This document shows, piece after piece, positions 7,866 to 15,829 of a stretch of 64,000 nt of DNA (within the stretch, counting starts at the first letter, position 1; each line of letters begins with the position of its first letter). A program made the position numbers and the translations under genes. Source of the DNA: Leptospira kanakyensis (GTDB lineage Bacteria; Spirochaetota; Leptospiria; Leptospirales; Leptospiraceae); contig NZ_RQFG01000005.1 in NCBI RefSeq assembly GCF_004769235.1, positions 1,364,001 to 1,428,000 of the forward strand, given 5' to 3'. Under the pieces are notes generated by a model. That model was not told the DNA's origin. It was given only the letters and a program-made list of their open reading frames with translations, and made no database searches.

Positions 7866-9041
7866 ATGGACTTTGAAATTTCCCAAGAAGTGGAAACACT
7901 TCGCAAAAACATCCAAGACTTCATCACAAATGAAATCATTCCTCTGGAAAAACATTATGATTATGAAAAAGGTCGAATGCCAGAAGATATCAACCAACAA
8001 GCGCGCGCTAAAGTAAAAGCCGCTGGTTTTTGGACACCTCATCTTCCTAAATCAGAAGGTGGATTGGGTTTAGATTTAATCGGCACTTGTATTATTTTTA
8101 GTGAACTGGGTCGTTCACCGATAGCTCCTTATATATTTAACTGTGATGCTCCTGATGAAGGTAATATGCATTTGCTTTCTTTGGCAGCCACAGAAAAACA
8201 AAAAGAACTCATTCTCCATCCACTCATCAAAGGTGAATTACGAACTGGTTTTGCGATGACAGAACCGGCGCCTGGTGCCGGCTCCGATCCCACCACCTTA
8301 CAAACTAATGCTGAAAAACAAGGGGATAAATACATCCTCAATGGTCGCAAATGGTACTGCACAGGAGCCAATGGATCTAAGTATTTGATTGTGATGGCAA
8401 AGGTGAATGGAAGTTTCCGCAAAACTACAATGTTTCTTGTGCCAACCGATGCGAAAGGTTATACAATGGTTCGAGAAATTGAACTGATGGGCTCTCATGG
8501 ACCAGGCGGGCACTGTGAACTCAATTTTGAAAATGTTGAAGTTCCAGAAGATATGATCCTTGGTCGTATCGGAGAGGGTTTCCGATTATCCCAAGAGAGG
8601 CTAGGTCCTGCTCGTTTGACTCATTGTATGCGTTGGACGGGAATGGCAAGAAGGGCTCTTTCGATTGCACGAAGTTATGCGAAAGAAAGACAAGTTTTTA
8701 GTTCAAGAATCGCAGACCACCAAGGAATCCAATGGATGTTTGCGGAACGTGCCACAGAAATTGAAATGGCTTTTCTTCTCACTTTAAAAGCGGCTTGGTT
8801 ATTAAAAACCGGAAAGGATGCCCGCCAAGAAACTTCTATGGCAAAATGGAAAGTCAGTGAATCCCTCTGTAATACCATTGATATGGCAATTCAAATTTGT
8901 GGGGGCAAAGGGTATTCCCGAGACCTACCGCTTGAATTGTTTTATCGCGATGCTCGGGCGGCAAGGATTGCTGATGGGCCATCTGAGGTGCATAAAATGG
9001 TCATTGGTCGAAACTACGTATCCGAGAAGTGGGACTTTTAG
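7866..9041 (+). CDS. Acyl-CoA dehydrogenase (ACAD10/11- or LvaC-like)
   Basis: This is a 391-residue FAD-dependent acyl-CoA dehydrogenase. The [14 protein letters not shown] flavin/substrate motif is around residues 130-143, [19 protein letters not shown] is in the middle, and [15 protein letters not shown] is near 343-357. The immediately following APH-like kinase, and a DUF6285 gene and histidine phosphatase further along, match gene sets related to mammalian ACAD10/11 and to Pseudomonas LvaC. In those systems the dehydrogenase-like enzyme works on 4-phosphooxy-acyl-CoA made by the kinase. That assignment is inference from context. The kinase gene starts 6 nt after the stop. Confidence 0.93.
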   Translation: MDFEISQEVETLRKNIQDFITNEIIPLEKHYDYEKGRMPEDINQQARAKVKAAGFWTPHLPKSEGGLGLDLIGTCIIFSELGRSPIAPYIFNCDAPDEGNMHLLSLAATEKQKELILHPLIKGELRTGFAMTEPAPGAGSDPTTLQTNAEKQGDKYILNGRKWYCTGANGSKYLIVMAKVNGSFRKTTMFLVPTDAKGYTMVREIELMGSHGPGGHCELNFENVEVPEDMILGRIGEGFRLSQERLGPARLTHCMRWTGMARRALSIARSYAKERQVFSSRIADHQGIQWMFAERATEIEMAFLLTLKAAWLLKTGKDARQETSMAKWKVSESLCNTIDMAIQICGGKGYSRDLPLELFYRDARAARIADGPSEVHKMVIGRNYVSEKWDF

Positions 9042-9047
9042 AAAACC

Positions 9048-10073
9048 ATGGAAATGAATGAACTACAGGAAAAAGTGGAACTTCACTTATCAAGGGTTTG
9101 GAAAGATGATGTAAAAGTCTCCCAGATCCACCATCTAAGTGGAGGGGCTTGCCAAGATAATTATTCATTGGACTTGGTTTCCAGATCCGGTAAACAATCG
9201 TTAGTTCTAAGAACTGACAAAGGTGCCAGTTTGCTTTCTTCATTGTCCAAACGAGATGAATTCAAAGTGGCCGAACTTGTTTACAAAGCCGGTGTCAAAA
9301 CTCCCACTCCTGTATTTCTGGAAGAAACTCCCGAGGTCATTGGTTCCCCTTTTTTTCTTATGGAAAAAATTGGAGGCAAAGCCACTGGCCGTTACATCAC
9401 CAAAGATAAAGAATTAGATTCCTATCGTAAAACACAGATGGTAACGGATCTGGCAGAAAACTTAGCCAAACTTCATACAGTAAAACCCAGTTCTGTTTCC
9501 GATGAAGAACTAAAACAAAAACTAAAAATTGTTACCAAAGAAAATTATATCTCCATTGCTATTTCCGATCTAAGACAGTCGTTAGACGAACTTCCTGAAG
9601 CTCACCCAGCCATTGAATTGTGTTTGTTATGGTTGGAATCCAATGCCCCTTCGATTGATGAAATTGTCCTTGTACATGGAGATTTTCGCACGGGGAATTT
9701 TATGATGAATGCCGAGGGACTCCAAGGAATTTTAGATTATGAATTTGCTCACTTTGGTGATCGTCATGAAGACATTGCTTGGTTGTGTATGCGCGACTGG
9801 AGGTTTGGTCGCCTAAATAAAGAAGTCGGTGGTTTTGGAGATCGCAAAGATTTTTACGACGCTTACCAAAAAACTTCCGGTATCCCAGTGGATCCTTTCA
9901 AAGTTACTTTCTGGGAAATTATGGGTAATGTTCGTTGGGCCATTGGAAGTGCCCAACAAACAGAGAGACATCTTTCTGGTAAAGACAAAGGGATAGAACT
10001 CGCAGCCATTGGCCGACGAACCGCAGAGATGGAATGGGAAGCCATGCGACTCATTGAATCTCTGCAAAGCTAA
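9048..10073 (+). CDS. APH-family phosphotransferase (probable acyl-CoA kinase, LvaA-like)
   Basis: This is a 341-residue kinase of the aminoglycoside phosphotransferase/choline kinase fold. The catalytic loop HGDFRTGN is at residues 210-217 and the metal-binding DYEFAHFGD at 230-238, followed by EDIAWLCMRDWRFG. The N-terminal lobe has the Gly-rich HLSGGACQDNY loop and the LRTDKGA strand that carries the expected Lys. Next to an acyl-CoA dehydrogenase this subfamily is not a resistance enzyme. The best parallel is LvaA and the kinase domains of ACAD10/11, which phosphorylate 4-hydroxyacyl-CoA. It is 6 nt downstream of the dehydrogenase gene in the same operon. Confidence 0.9.
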   Translation: MEMNELQEKVELHLSRVWKDDVKVSQIHHLSGGACQDNYSLDLVSRSGKQSLVLRTDKGASLLSSLSKRDEFKVAELVYKAGVKTPTPVFLEETPEVIGSPFFLMEKIGGKATGRYITKDKELDSYRKTQMVTDLAENLAKLHTVKPSSVSDEELKQKLKIVTKENYISIAISDLRQSLDELPEAHPAIELCLLWLESNAPSIDEIVLVHGDFRTGNFMMNAEGLQGILDYEFAHFGDRHEDIAWLCMRDWRFGRLNKEVGGFGDRKDFYDAYQKTSGIPVDPFKVTFWEIMGNVRWAIGSAQQTERHLSGKDKGIELAAIGRRTAEMEWEAMRLIESLQS

Positions 10074-10107
10074 ACGGAAATTTCCGTATATTATGTCCAT
10101 TCACTGT

Positions 10108-10126
10108 ATTGAGAATTAGTCTCAAT
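10108..10126. promoter_or_regulatory. Fur-like dyad upstream of the EAL gene
   Basis: A 6-bp inverted repeat with 5-bp centre (TTGAGA at 10109-10114, TCTCAA at 10120-10125) sits in an A/T frame. Its overall look is close to TTGAGAATnATTCTCAA, a common form of Fur-family operators. It lies ~53 nt before the EAL start and just upstream of TTGACT at 10131, a possible -35 box. A separate 14-bp palindrome, ACGGAAATTTCCGT (10074-10087), directly follows the kinase stop codon. Regulation by a Fur-family protein is inference. Confidence 0.4.
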
Positions 10127-10178
10127 TATCTTGACTCTAACTTCTCCTGCACTTTTCTGGAAAGAGTGGGGGGTTTTT

Positions 10179-10937
10179 ATGGAACAAACTTTGGATTTAG
10201 GAATGGATGTCTTCCAATTGCCAAGGTACTGGGAAGAGTATCAATCTTTGGAAACCATCTATTGGAATGGTAGTTTTGCTTCGGAATACCAACCAATCGT
10301 ATCTATTTTGGAGAAGAAAACAGTGGCTTATGAAGCACTGGCGCGGTTTTATACAAATGGTGGAAAAATTGCACCCGACCGAGCCTTCCAAATTTTACAC
10401 AACGATCCTGGATTCTTTTTCGATTTTGAGAAAAAATTGAAGAACTTTCAAATCCAAAATCGCCCTGAAGGATATCCATTGTTTTTGAATATGGATGCCC
10501 ATGTTTATAGTAAGGAAATTCATTCAGACCATTGGGAATCTGTTTTTAAGAAGGAAAAAAATATCGTGTGCGAACTCATTGAAAATACAGACTATGCCTC
10601 AGTTGAGGATTCAAAGTTTTGTATGAATCATCTCAAAGAAATGAACATTCCTTTTGCTTTGGATGATATTGGTGGGAAAAACAATTTATTTTGTTTTGAA
10701 TTTTTAGAAGGTGCGAGTTATTTAAAGTTTGATCGGCGTTGGTTGTCTTTACTTCGCACCGACAAAAACTATTCTGAGATTTTAAAAGGATTTTTGGCCT
10801 TTGCAAAATTGCAAAAAATCCAATGTATTTTGGAAGGAATCGAAACTCAGGCAGATTTGGAAATTGCCACCAAAACGGGTTTTGATTTAGGACAAGGTTT
10901 TTTATTCAAATATGGAACGTTACAGGCAGTCGCTTAA
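10179..10937 (+). CDS. Stand-alone EAL domain protein (c-di-GMP phosphodiesterase candidate)
   Basis: This 252-residue cytoplasmic protein is almost entirely an EAL domain, which hydrolyses cyclic di-GMP. The YEALAR signature is at 51-56. Other catalytic landmarks are the LNMD Asn, the ELIENTDY Glu pair, LDDIGG at 161-166, LKFDR, EGIET at 219-223 and GQGFLF. The metal-binding residues look intact, but the loop after DD reads IGGKNN instead of FGTGYSS, so activity should not be taken for granted. I use the ATG at 10179, preceded by a GTGGGGGG run; an upstream TTG would run through the possible promoter. It interrupts the otherwise continuous acyl-CoA gene set. Confidence 0.88.
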   Translation: MEQTLDLGMDVFQLPRYWEEYQSLETIYWNGSFASEYQPIVSILEKKTVAYEALARFYTNGGKIAPDRAFQILHNDPGFFFDFEKKLKNFQIQNRPEGYPLFLNMDAHVYSKEIHSDHWESVFKKEKNIVCELIENTDYASVEDSKFCMNHLKEMNIPFALDDIGGKNNLFCFEFLEGASYLKFDRRWLSLLRTDKNYSEILKGFLAFAKLQKIQCILEGIETQADLEIATKTGFDLGQGFLFKYGTLQAVA

Positions 10938-10958
10938 GTAATGTTATGGGAGTAAATT

Positions 10959-11390
10959 GTGCAATATAGACCAGAAACAAAGGAACTCATTTCAGCCATT
11001 CAGGATTTTTTAATGAAAGACCTGCTTCCTAAGTTGGAAGGAGATGATTTGTTATCATACAAAACATTAGTTTCTTGGAATATGTTGGGTGTCATTGCAA
11101 GAGAAACCGAATCCTCCGAATTTGAAAGAGATAGATACAACATCTTAGATCTAAACTTAAAAATTTCTAAATTAGAAACCGACTTGGACGAAATTCAGTT
11201 TTCTAGATTGAGTAGGAAAGAAAAATACAACCTCTTACTTGATTGGAATAAAGAATTTGCCAAAGAAATTCGAAGACAATCTCAGAACAATTCCGGTTTG
11301 GATTTAAAACCAGGAAGTACTGTTTGGAATTTTGCAAAAAACCAATTAAAAGAAACACTGAGTGTTTCCAATCCGAGGTTCCAAACATAA
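10959..11390 (+). CDS. DUF6285 protein (LvaB-like partner of the acyl-CoA kinase)
   Basis: This is a 143-residue helical cytoplasmic protein beginning at a GTG preceded by GGGAG. The N-terminal pattern (ISAIQDFLMKDLLPKLEGDD, then a Trp/Asn-rich helix with ARETE) is that of DUF6285 proteins, which are usually encoded beside acyl-CoA dehydrogenase and APH-like kinase genes. Pseudomonas LvaB, a small protein needed with LvaA for phosphorylating 4-hydroxyvaleryl-CoA, is the functional model I would propose; that link is from memory and inference. The last ~40 residues are less conserved-looking. The histidine phosphatase gene starts on the next base after its stop. Confidence 0.82.
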   Translation: MQYRPETKELISAIQDFLMKDLLPKLEGDDLLSYKTLVSWNMLGVIARETESSEFERDRYNILDLNLKISKLETDLDEIQFSRLSRKEKYNLLLDWNKEFAKEIRRQSQNNSGLDLKPGSTVWNFAKNQLKETLSVSNPRFQT

Positions 11391-12104
11391 ATGTCTTTAT
11401 TGTATTTGGTGCGCCACGGACAGGCCGATCGACTCGGAAAAAACTACGACCAACTGACAGAACATGGTTGGAAACAAGCAAAATTACTAGGTGAGTATTT
11501 CAAAAGCCAACGAATCGAATTTGATTCAGTTTATACAGGTACACTCAACCGACAAAAACAAACTGCACAAGGAATCATCGAAAGTTTCACTAACGACCGG
11601 TTTTGTATTCCGGAACCAGGTGTAAATTCTGCTTGGGATGAATTTGATTCCAAAATGTGGCTTGGTCTTGCAGCTAAGATTCGTCATGCGAATGATAATT
11701 TTGCTAATCTTTATGAATCTTATAAAAAAGCTTGGGAAGAAGGAAAAGAGGAAACAAGGGATTATTTCCAGGAACTCATCCAAATTGTTTTGAATGATTG
11801 GGTTCACGGAGTTTGGGATCCTGTGGAACCATATACTTTCCAAGAATATGTGGAGAAGGTTTCTTTTGGACCCAAAGAGATTCCAGGAGATGTAAAAAGT
11901 ACACTCGTTGTTTCTTCCAGTACACCCATTGCAATTATGATGGGCCTATCTTGTAAAATGCAACCGGTTGAGTTCCCGGTGTTTATGAAATCGATTACTA
12001 ATTCTTCACTCAGTATTTTTAGAAGAGAAAATGGTCATTGGGAACCTGTGAGTTGGAATAACACACCTCATTTACAAGACCCAGATTTAGTGACTTTAGT
12101 ATAA
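11391..12104 (+). CDS. Histidine phosphatase family protein
   Basis: This 237-residue member of the histidine phosphatase (phosphoglycerate mutase-like) superfamily has the catalytic LVRHGQ motif at residues 6-11 and the second Arg in the GTLNRQKQTA block. The family's second His region is less clear: a VVSSSTPIA segment appears where many relatives have a VSHG-type motif, so the second catalytic His may be missing or shifted. Phosphatases of this type often accompany the ACAD/kinase/DUF6285 gene set. It starts immediately after the DUF6285 stop. Its stop abuts the stop of the convergent gene at 12105. Confidence 0.88.
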   Translation: MSLLYLVRHGQADRLGKNYDQLTEHGWKQAKLLGEYFKSQRIEFDSVYTGTLNRQKQTAQGIIESFTNDRFCIPEPGVNSAWDEFDSKMWLGLAAKIRHANDNFANLYESYKKAWEEGKEETRDYFQELIQIVLNDWVHGVWDPVEPYTFQEYVEKVSFGPKEIPGDVKSTLVVSSSTPIAIMMGLSCKMQPVEFPVFMKSITNSSLSIFRRENGHWEPVSWNNTPHLQDPDLVTLV

Positions 12105-12794
12105 CTATTGAGCAAAAGAAGAAAGGAGTTTCATTCTATTTTTTGCTTTTTGTCCCCAACCAGTTCTTGGAAAATTTTTATATAAATGTTCCATTGCAGC
12201 TAGTTCTTCTTCGTTAGTTTTACTTTGCCGAACTGTAATTTTTGGTTCTTCTTGGAATTTAAAATCGACAGTCACATGAAAACTTCCAAGAAACACAACA
12301 GTTCCCGGTTGTAGATCCACTCGCGATTTTTCAATATCCTTTCTATCAAAATCGATATCAATTTTTGTTGGTTGTTTGGTACTTCCAAAGGCAAAGTCGG
12401 ATGCACCACGATTCAAAAGATGTACGGCATCATGAATTTCGTACTGACCTTCTTTTAAATTTTGAAAGTAATAGTAGTGTTCCGAACTTTCATTGTATTC
12501 AAAAGACTTTTCACCCTTTCTAAGAGTAACCTTTTGAAATCTCGGATCAATGAGCTCATCTAAAATCATTTCATCTTTAACAATTGTCATATGAACAATA
12601 ATAAGACTACTTTGTGCATTTTTGGGCCCAAAACTGGAACATTCTGGAAATAAATAGGTAATTAAAAATAAAATCAAAAGTTTTCGAAAAATTCCCGAAG
12701 TGATCTTTTCGAACTTGGAAATTTTTTTCTCTGATGGATTTGGTTCGCCATCGGATTTTTTTTCTAAATGATCATCGTAAGAATTAGAACTCAT
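12105..12794 (-). CDS. Membrane-anchored or lipoprotein-like protein of unknown function
   Basis: This is a 229-residue protein with a charged ~37-residue N-terminal tail followed by one hydrophobic segment (~38-50) ending in LFPECSS. The Cys could be a lipidation site, but the box is poor and the long cytoplasmic tail is unusual for a lipoprotein, so a single-pass membrane anchor is equally likely. The C-terminal ~170 residues look like beta-rich domains exported to the periplasm. I do not recognise the family. It shares its 3' boundary with the convergent histidine phosphatase gene, with no base between the stops. Confidence 0.75.
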   Translation of the reverse strand: MSSNSYDDHLEKKSDGEPNPSEKKISKFEKITSGIFRKLLILFLITYLFPECSSFGPKNAQSSLIIVHMTIVKDEMILDELIDPRFQKVTLRKGEKSFEYNESSEHYYYFQNLKEGQYEIHDAVHLLNRGASDFAFGSTKQPTKIDIDFDRKDIEKSRVDLQPGTVVFLGSFHVTVDFKFQEEPKITVRQSKTNEEELAAMEHLYKNFPRTGWGQKAKNRMKLLSSFAQ

Positions 12795-12809
12795 TGGTTT
12801 TTATTTACC

Positions 12810-13826
12810 TTAACCCATTGGGTATTGGATCTTCTTAGAAACAAGATTGATTTCTGAAAGAATTTCCTCAGACAAAATGACATCAGTTGCTTTTAATGAT
12901 TCTTCTAGTTGAGCGACCGTATTGGCTCCAATGATGGTAGAGGCAACATAGTCATGTTGTTTGCTCCAAGCAACAGATAGAACGGTAGAACTCATTCCAT
13001 ATTTTTCCGCAATTTTCATTAATTCTGCAGTGGAAGCCAAAGTGTTTTCATTTAGGAAACGAGAGGCCATTCGCTTTTGTCTATCGCCCTCTGCCATATA
13101 ACGAACAAATCTAGAACCTTCTGGAGGAACAGATCCATTGTATTTACCAGTGAGTACACCACCAGCAAGTGGCGAATAAGGTAATAATGACACCCCTTCT
13201 TTTCGACAAACTTGCGCTAACTCATCCTCAAAACGACGGTTGAGAATGGAAAAATTATTTTGAATCGAATCATACCGAATGAGATTGTATTTGTCGGAAG
13301 TCCAAAGACTTTTCATCAACCCAAAAGATGTTTCATTGGAACAACCAGCGTATCTAATTTTTCCTTCCTCTTTCAGCTCGGTGAGTGCTTCCATGGTTTC
13401 ATCATAGTGCATGTCATGGTCTGGCCAATGGGTTTGGTACAAATCGATGGTTTCAACACCTAATCTCTGTAAGGAACCTTCAATCGCACGGCGGATATGG
13501 TATTTGTCTAATGCAGTTTTTCCTTCGCGAAGAGGAGGGCTAAACCAACCATGGCCAGGACCTGCCACTTTTGTTGCGATGATCAGTCCATCCCTAGGTT
13601 TTGTTTTGATCCATTTTCCAAAAATTTCTTCGGTTCTGTGAACCCATGATTTTTGTGGAGGGACTGGATAAATTTCTGCAGTGTCATAAAAATCGATTCC
13701 GGCATCATAAGCACGATCCAAAATTCGAAATGCCTCATCTTCGTTACACGAGGAGCCAAATGTCATGGTACCCATACAAATTTCGGATACCACCATTCCT
13801 GTTTTACCAAGTCTTCGTTTTTTCAT
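12810..13826 (-). CDS. Aldo/keto reductase
   Basis: This is a 338-residue NADPH-dependent oxidoreductase with a TIM-barrel AKR fold. The catalytic tetrad is visible as D48 and Y53 (FYDTAEIYP), K86 (IIATKV) and H133 ([10 protein letters not shown]). The MGTMTFG start and the [14 protein letters not shown] block are typical of the Tas/YghZ-like branch, and the C-terminal [12 protein letters not shown] binds the cofactor phosphate. Substrate is unknown. It lies 1 nt downstream of the acylphosphatase gene and is probably co-transcribed with it. Confidence 0.93.
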   Translation of the reverse strand: MKKRRLGKTGMVVSEICMGTMTFGSSCNEDEAFRILDRAYDAGIDFYDTAEIYPVPPQKSWVHRTEEIFGKWIKTKPRDGLIIATKVAGPGHGWFSPPLREGKTALDKYHIRRAIEGSLQRLGVETIDLYQTHWPDHDMHYDETMEALTELKEEGKIRYAGCSNETSFGLMKSLWTSDKYNLIRYDSIQNNFSILNRRFEDELAQVCRKEGVSLLPYSPLAGGVLTGKYNGSVPPEGSRFVRYMAEGDRQKRMASRFLNENTLASTAELMKIAEKYGMSSTVLSVAWSKQHDYVASTIIGANTVAQLEESLKATDVILSEEILSEINLVSKKIQYPMG

Positions 13827-13827
13827 G

Positions 13828-14115
13828 TTATTTTTTAATTAAAAAAGTTCTGAACTGATTTTTTGGATCACTCCATTCAATGACATGATCCTTTACTTTT
13901 GCTTTTGTGGGCCCCCGTTGCATGGCTCTGTACAAATCTTCGATAAAAAGTTTGTCACCTTCTACAACTGCTTCCACTTCCCCATTGGGTAAGTTTTGAG
14001 TATAACCTTTGAGTCTCATCTCTTGGGCTTTTTGGAGGATATAGTAACGAAATCCGACCCCTTGCACAAATCCCCGTACTAATATTCTCGCTCTTGCTTC
14101 TTCTGATTTTCCCAA
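13828..14115 (-). CDS. Acylphosphatase
   Basis: This 95-residue cytoplasmic enzyme hydrolyses the carboxyl-phosphate bond of acyl phosphates. The signature [13 protein letters not shown] holds the catalytic Arg (R23), and the second signature with catalytic Asn is [14 protein letters not shown] (N41). Length is normal. It is the upstream member of a pair with the aldo/keto reductase, separated by one base. An RppH-like gene lies 21 nt upstream on the same strand, so all three may form one transcript. Confidence 0.93.
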   Translation of the reverse strand: MGKSEEARARILVRGFVQGVGFRYYILQKAQEMRLKGYTQNLPNGEVEAVVEGDKLFIEDLYRAMQRGPTKAKVKDHVIEWSDPKNQFRTFLIKK

Positions 14116-14136
14116 AGATAGTCTCCTTTCTAGAAC

Positions 14137-14628
14137 TTACTTGGATTTTGAATTCTCTGCAATGTAATTTTGGATGGCAGATTTAAAAAGAGGAACAAAC
14201 TTCGCATACACTTCTTTTTTGAATTCCACAACCGATTGGATGGTATCTTCTATTTCCATAAACTGGATGGTTAAAAATTCTTGTTCGTGGTGGAGCAAAT
14301 CACATTCTTCCAAAGTCCCATCCCAATAGAACAAAATCCATCTTTGTAATTGGCCACGAAATTTTTGGAGGTGGGAATTGAGTCCGAGGGAGTTGGGAAA
14401 GTCGTAAGGAATCCAATCAGGATATTCCGTTACATAGGTTGCTTTTTTGACCCCAATTTCTTCATATAATTCTCGTTTAGCGGCTTCTAAATAATCCTCA
14501 CCTTCATCTATCCCACCTTGTGGGAATTGCCAAGAACCTGGGAACTGAACCCTTTCTCCGACAATCACTTTTCCAGAAGAGTTAAAAACCACCATGCCTA
14601 CGTTTTTGCGGTAGGGTTTGTCTGTCAT
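14137..14628 (-). CDS. rppH: RNA pyrophosphohydrolase RppH (Nudix)
   Basis: This is a 163-residue Nudix hydrolase of the RppH type, which removes pyrophosphate from RNA 5' ends and so triggers decay. KPYRKNVGMVVFN at the N terminus, GSWQFPQGGIDEGE and the Nudix box at ~38-60 (REL-x-EE-x-G) are all as in RppH. I choose the start at 14628 because AAGGAT lies a few bases upstream. The upstream in-frame ATG at 14655 adds nine residues and has a poorer site. It heads a minus-strand run with acylphosphatase and aldo/keto reductase. Confidence 0.9.
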   Translation of the reverse strand: MTDKPYRKNVGMVVFNSSGKVIVGERVQFPGSWQFPQGGIDEGEDYLEAAKRELYEEIGVKKATYVTEYPDWIPYDFPNSLGLNSHLQKFRGQLQRWILFYWDGTLEECDLLHHEQEFLTIQFMEIEDTIQSVVEFKKEVYAKFVPLFKSAIQNYIAENSKSK

Positions 14629-14727
14629 AATCCTTAGAATGTCTCTATCATCCATTTTCGCAAGAAATTCCTTAATTTTTTGTTTCTCCGCTAGTCCGAG
14701 GTTCCAATCTTGGACTTAGGAAGTATT

Positions 14728-15216
14728 ATGAAGATCATTTTGGTTCGTCACGGTGAGGCTGAAAACGCAACTCCAACCATTTCTGATTCGCAACGAGATC
14801 TAACCGACAAAGGTGTCAGTGATATTCATAAAATCGGAAAGTTTATTAAAAACTCTTCTTTGGCAGTCAAACAAGTTTATTATAGTCCTTATACAAGAAC
14901 CAAACACACGGCAGAAATTCTATCCGAAGAATTAAAATATGGCTGCCAAATGTTAGCCTCAGACGACCTTGTTGCCGGCAAAGGTTGTACCGATATTATC
15001 TCTTGTTTAGTAAATTTTACAAACTCCGATACAGTCTTGTTAGTTGGTCATAATCCAGACATCACATATTTTGCGGCAAAACTTTTGGGAAATTCAAGTG
15101 CTGCTGAAAATTTAATTTTTCAACCTGGTTCTACGATCGCGATCAATGTGGCTCGGGAAAAATTTGCGCATGGTCAAATTATCTGGGCGATTTCACCAGA
15201 CAATCTTGGCATTTGA
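14728..15216 (+). CDS. sixA: Phosphohistidine phosphatase SixA
   Basis: This 162-residue enzyme of the histidine phosphatase superfamily is close to SixA, which dephosphorylates phosphohistidine in HPt domains or phosphotransfer proteins. The N-terminal IILVRHGEAEN (R7, H8) and SPYTRTKHTAEIL blocks are typical, and VGHNPDI contains the second catalytic His. The ATG at 14728 has AGGAAG five bases upstream. An in-frame start at 14710 adds six residues and is less likely. It is divergent from rppH and is followed by tRNA-Pro. Confidence 0.92.
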   Translation: MKIILVRHGEAENATPTISDSQRDLTDKGVSDIHKIGKFIKNSSLAVKQVYYSPYTRTKHTAEILSEELKYGCQMLASDDLVAGKGCTDIISCLVNFTNSDTVLLVGHNPDITYFAAKLLGNSSAAENLIFQPGSTIAINVAREKFAHGQIIWAISPDNLGI

Positions 15217-15278
15217 ATTCCTAATTGTTAGTAAGACTTGACCCGTTTTGGATCGTCAGGTTTTTGGATTCCAGAACA

Positions 15279-15350
15279 CGGGGTGTAGCGCAGCGGTAGC
15301 GCACTTGTCTGGGGGGCAAGGGGTCGCCGGTTCAAATCCGGTCACTCCGA
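15279..15350 (+). tRNA. tRNA-Pro (anticodon GGG)
   Basis: The acceptor stem CGGGGTG pairs with CACTCCG (one G-U), with discriminator A at 15350. The D arm is GCGC-loop-GCGC. The anticodon arm CTTGT-CTGGGGG-GCAAG gives anticodon GGG, and the T arm reads GCCGGTTCAAATCCGGT. CCA is not encoded. TTGACC at 15238-15243 is a plausible -35 element, but the -10 is weak. No repeat of its 3' end is seen nearby, unlike tRNA-Gly. Confidence 0.94.
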
Positions 15351-15361
15351 AGTTCAGATCT

Positions 15362-15395
15362 AAAAAACCCAGCAGGCCTTGCGAACAAAACCTGC
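15362..15395 (-). terminator. Probable terminator of the phasin-like gene
   Basis: On the minus strand GCAGG (15395-15391) pairs with CCTGC (15376-15372), followed shortly by a run of six T (15367-15362). It lies ~45 nt beyond the stop of the phasin-like gene and just past the tRNA-Pro 3' end. The stem is short, so confidence is moderate. Confidence 0.55.
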
Positions 15396-15440
15396 CGGAA
15401 GAAAATTCAGGATGGTGAGATACAAAAAAAACTAAAAAAC

Positions 15441-15731
15441 TTAAGAAGGTTTGTTTTCGTTTCCTTCTTTAACTTTGTCCAAATACTTCACTACGTTATC
15501 TTTCAATTCGTCAAAACGCACGATTCCCCAAGCAACACCCATTTTTACTTTTAAGGCATTGTCACTTGTATCACTTTCGCCTTGTTCTTTTAACTTTTGA
15601 AAGTTGGTTTCGAATTTGCTTTTTTTCTCGTTTAGGTCGACGACGAGTTTTTCCCAGACTTCTTTGGAAGTCTTTACCGCGCCAATTCCAGCATTTACGA
15701 TATCTTGCAGCTTGTTTTCCACATTGCTCAT
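15441..15731 (-). CDS. Phasin-like small helical protein
   Basis: This 96-residue, lysine- and glutamate-rich, almost entirely helical protein has amphipathic segments (IVNAGIGAVKTSKEVWEKLV and later GIVRFDELKDNVVKYLDKV). The pattern resembles phasin-related proteins that coat polyhydroxyalkanoate granules and similar coiled-coil proteins. No PHA gene is nearby, so a granule role is only a suggestion. It has its own terminator and is divergent from the lipoprotein gene at 15830. Confidence 0.8.
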   Translation of the reverse strand: MSNVENKLQDIVNAGIGAVKTSKEVWEKLVVDLNEKKSKFETNFQKLKEQGESDTSDNALKVKMGVAWGIVRFDELKDNVVKYLDKVKEGNENKPS

Positions 15732-15829
15732 CGGATGTTACTCCTTATGTTTCCATTATTTTGCAGTGCACAATAATGTCTAGAAAGATTTTTCTGGAGG
15801 AATATGAAATCCTAAGTGATTTTGGTCGG

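Noticed and set aside
9048..10073. Aminoglycoside resistance kinase
   Set aside because: The APH fold is present, but pairing with an acyl-CoA dehydrogenase and DUF6285 gene points to acyl-CoA metabolism.
11391..12104. Phosphoglycerate mutase in glycolysis
   Set aside because: The RHG motif is shared by the whole superfamily, and the context (ACAD, kinase, DUF6285) and divergent remainder do not fit a glycolytic mutase.
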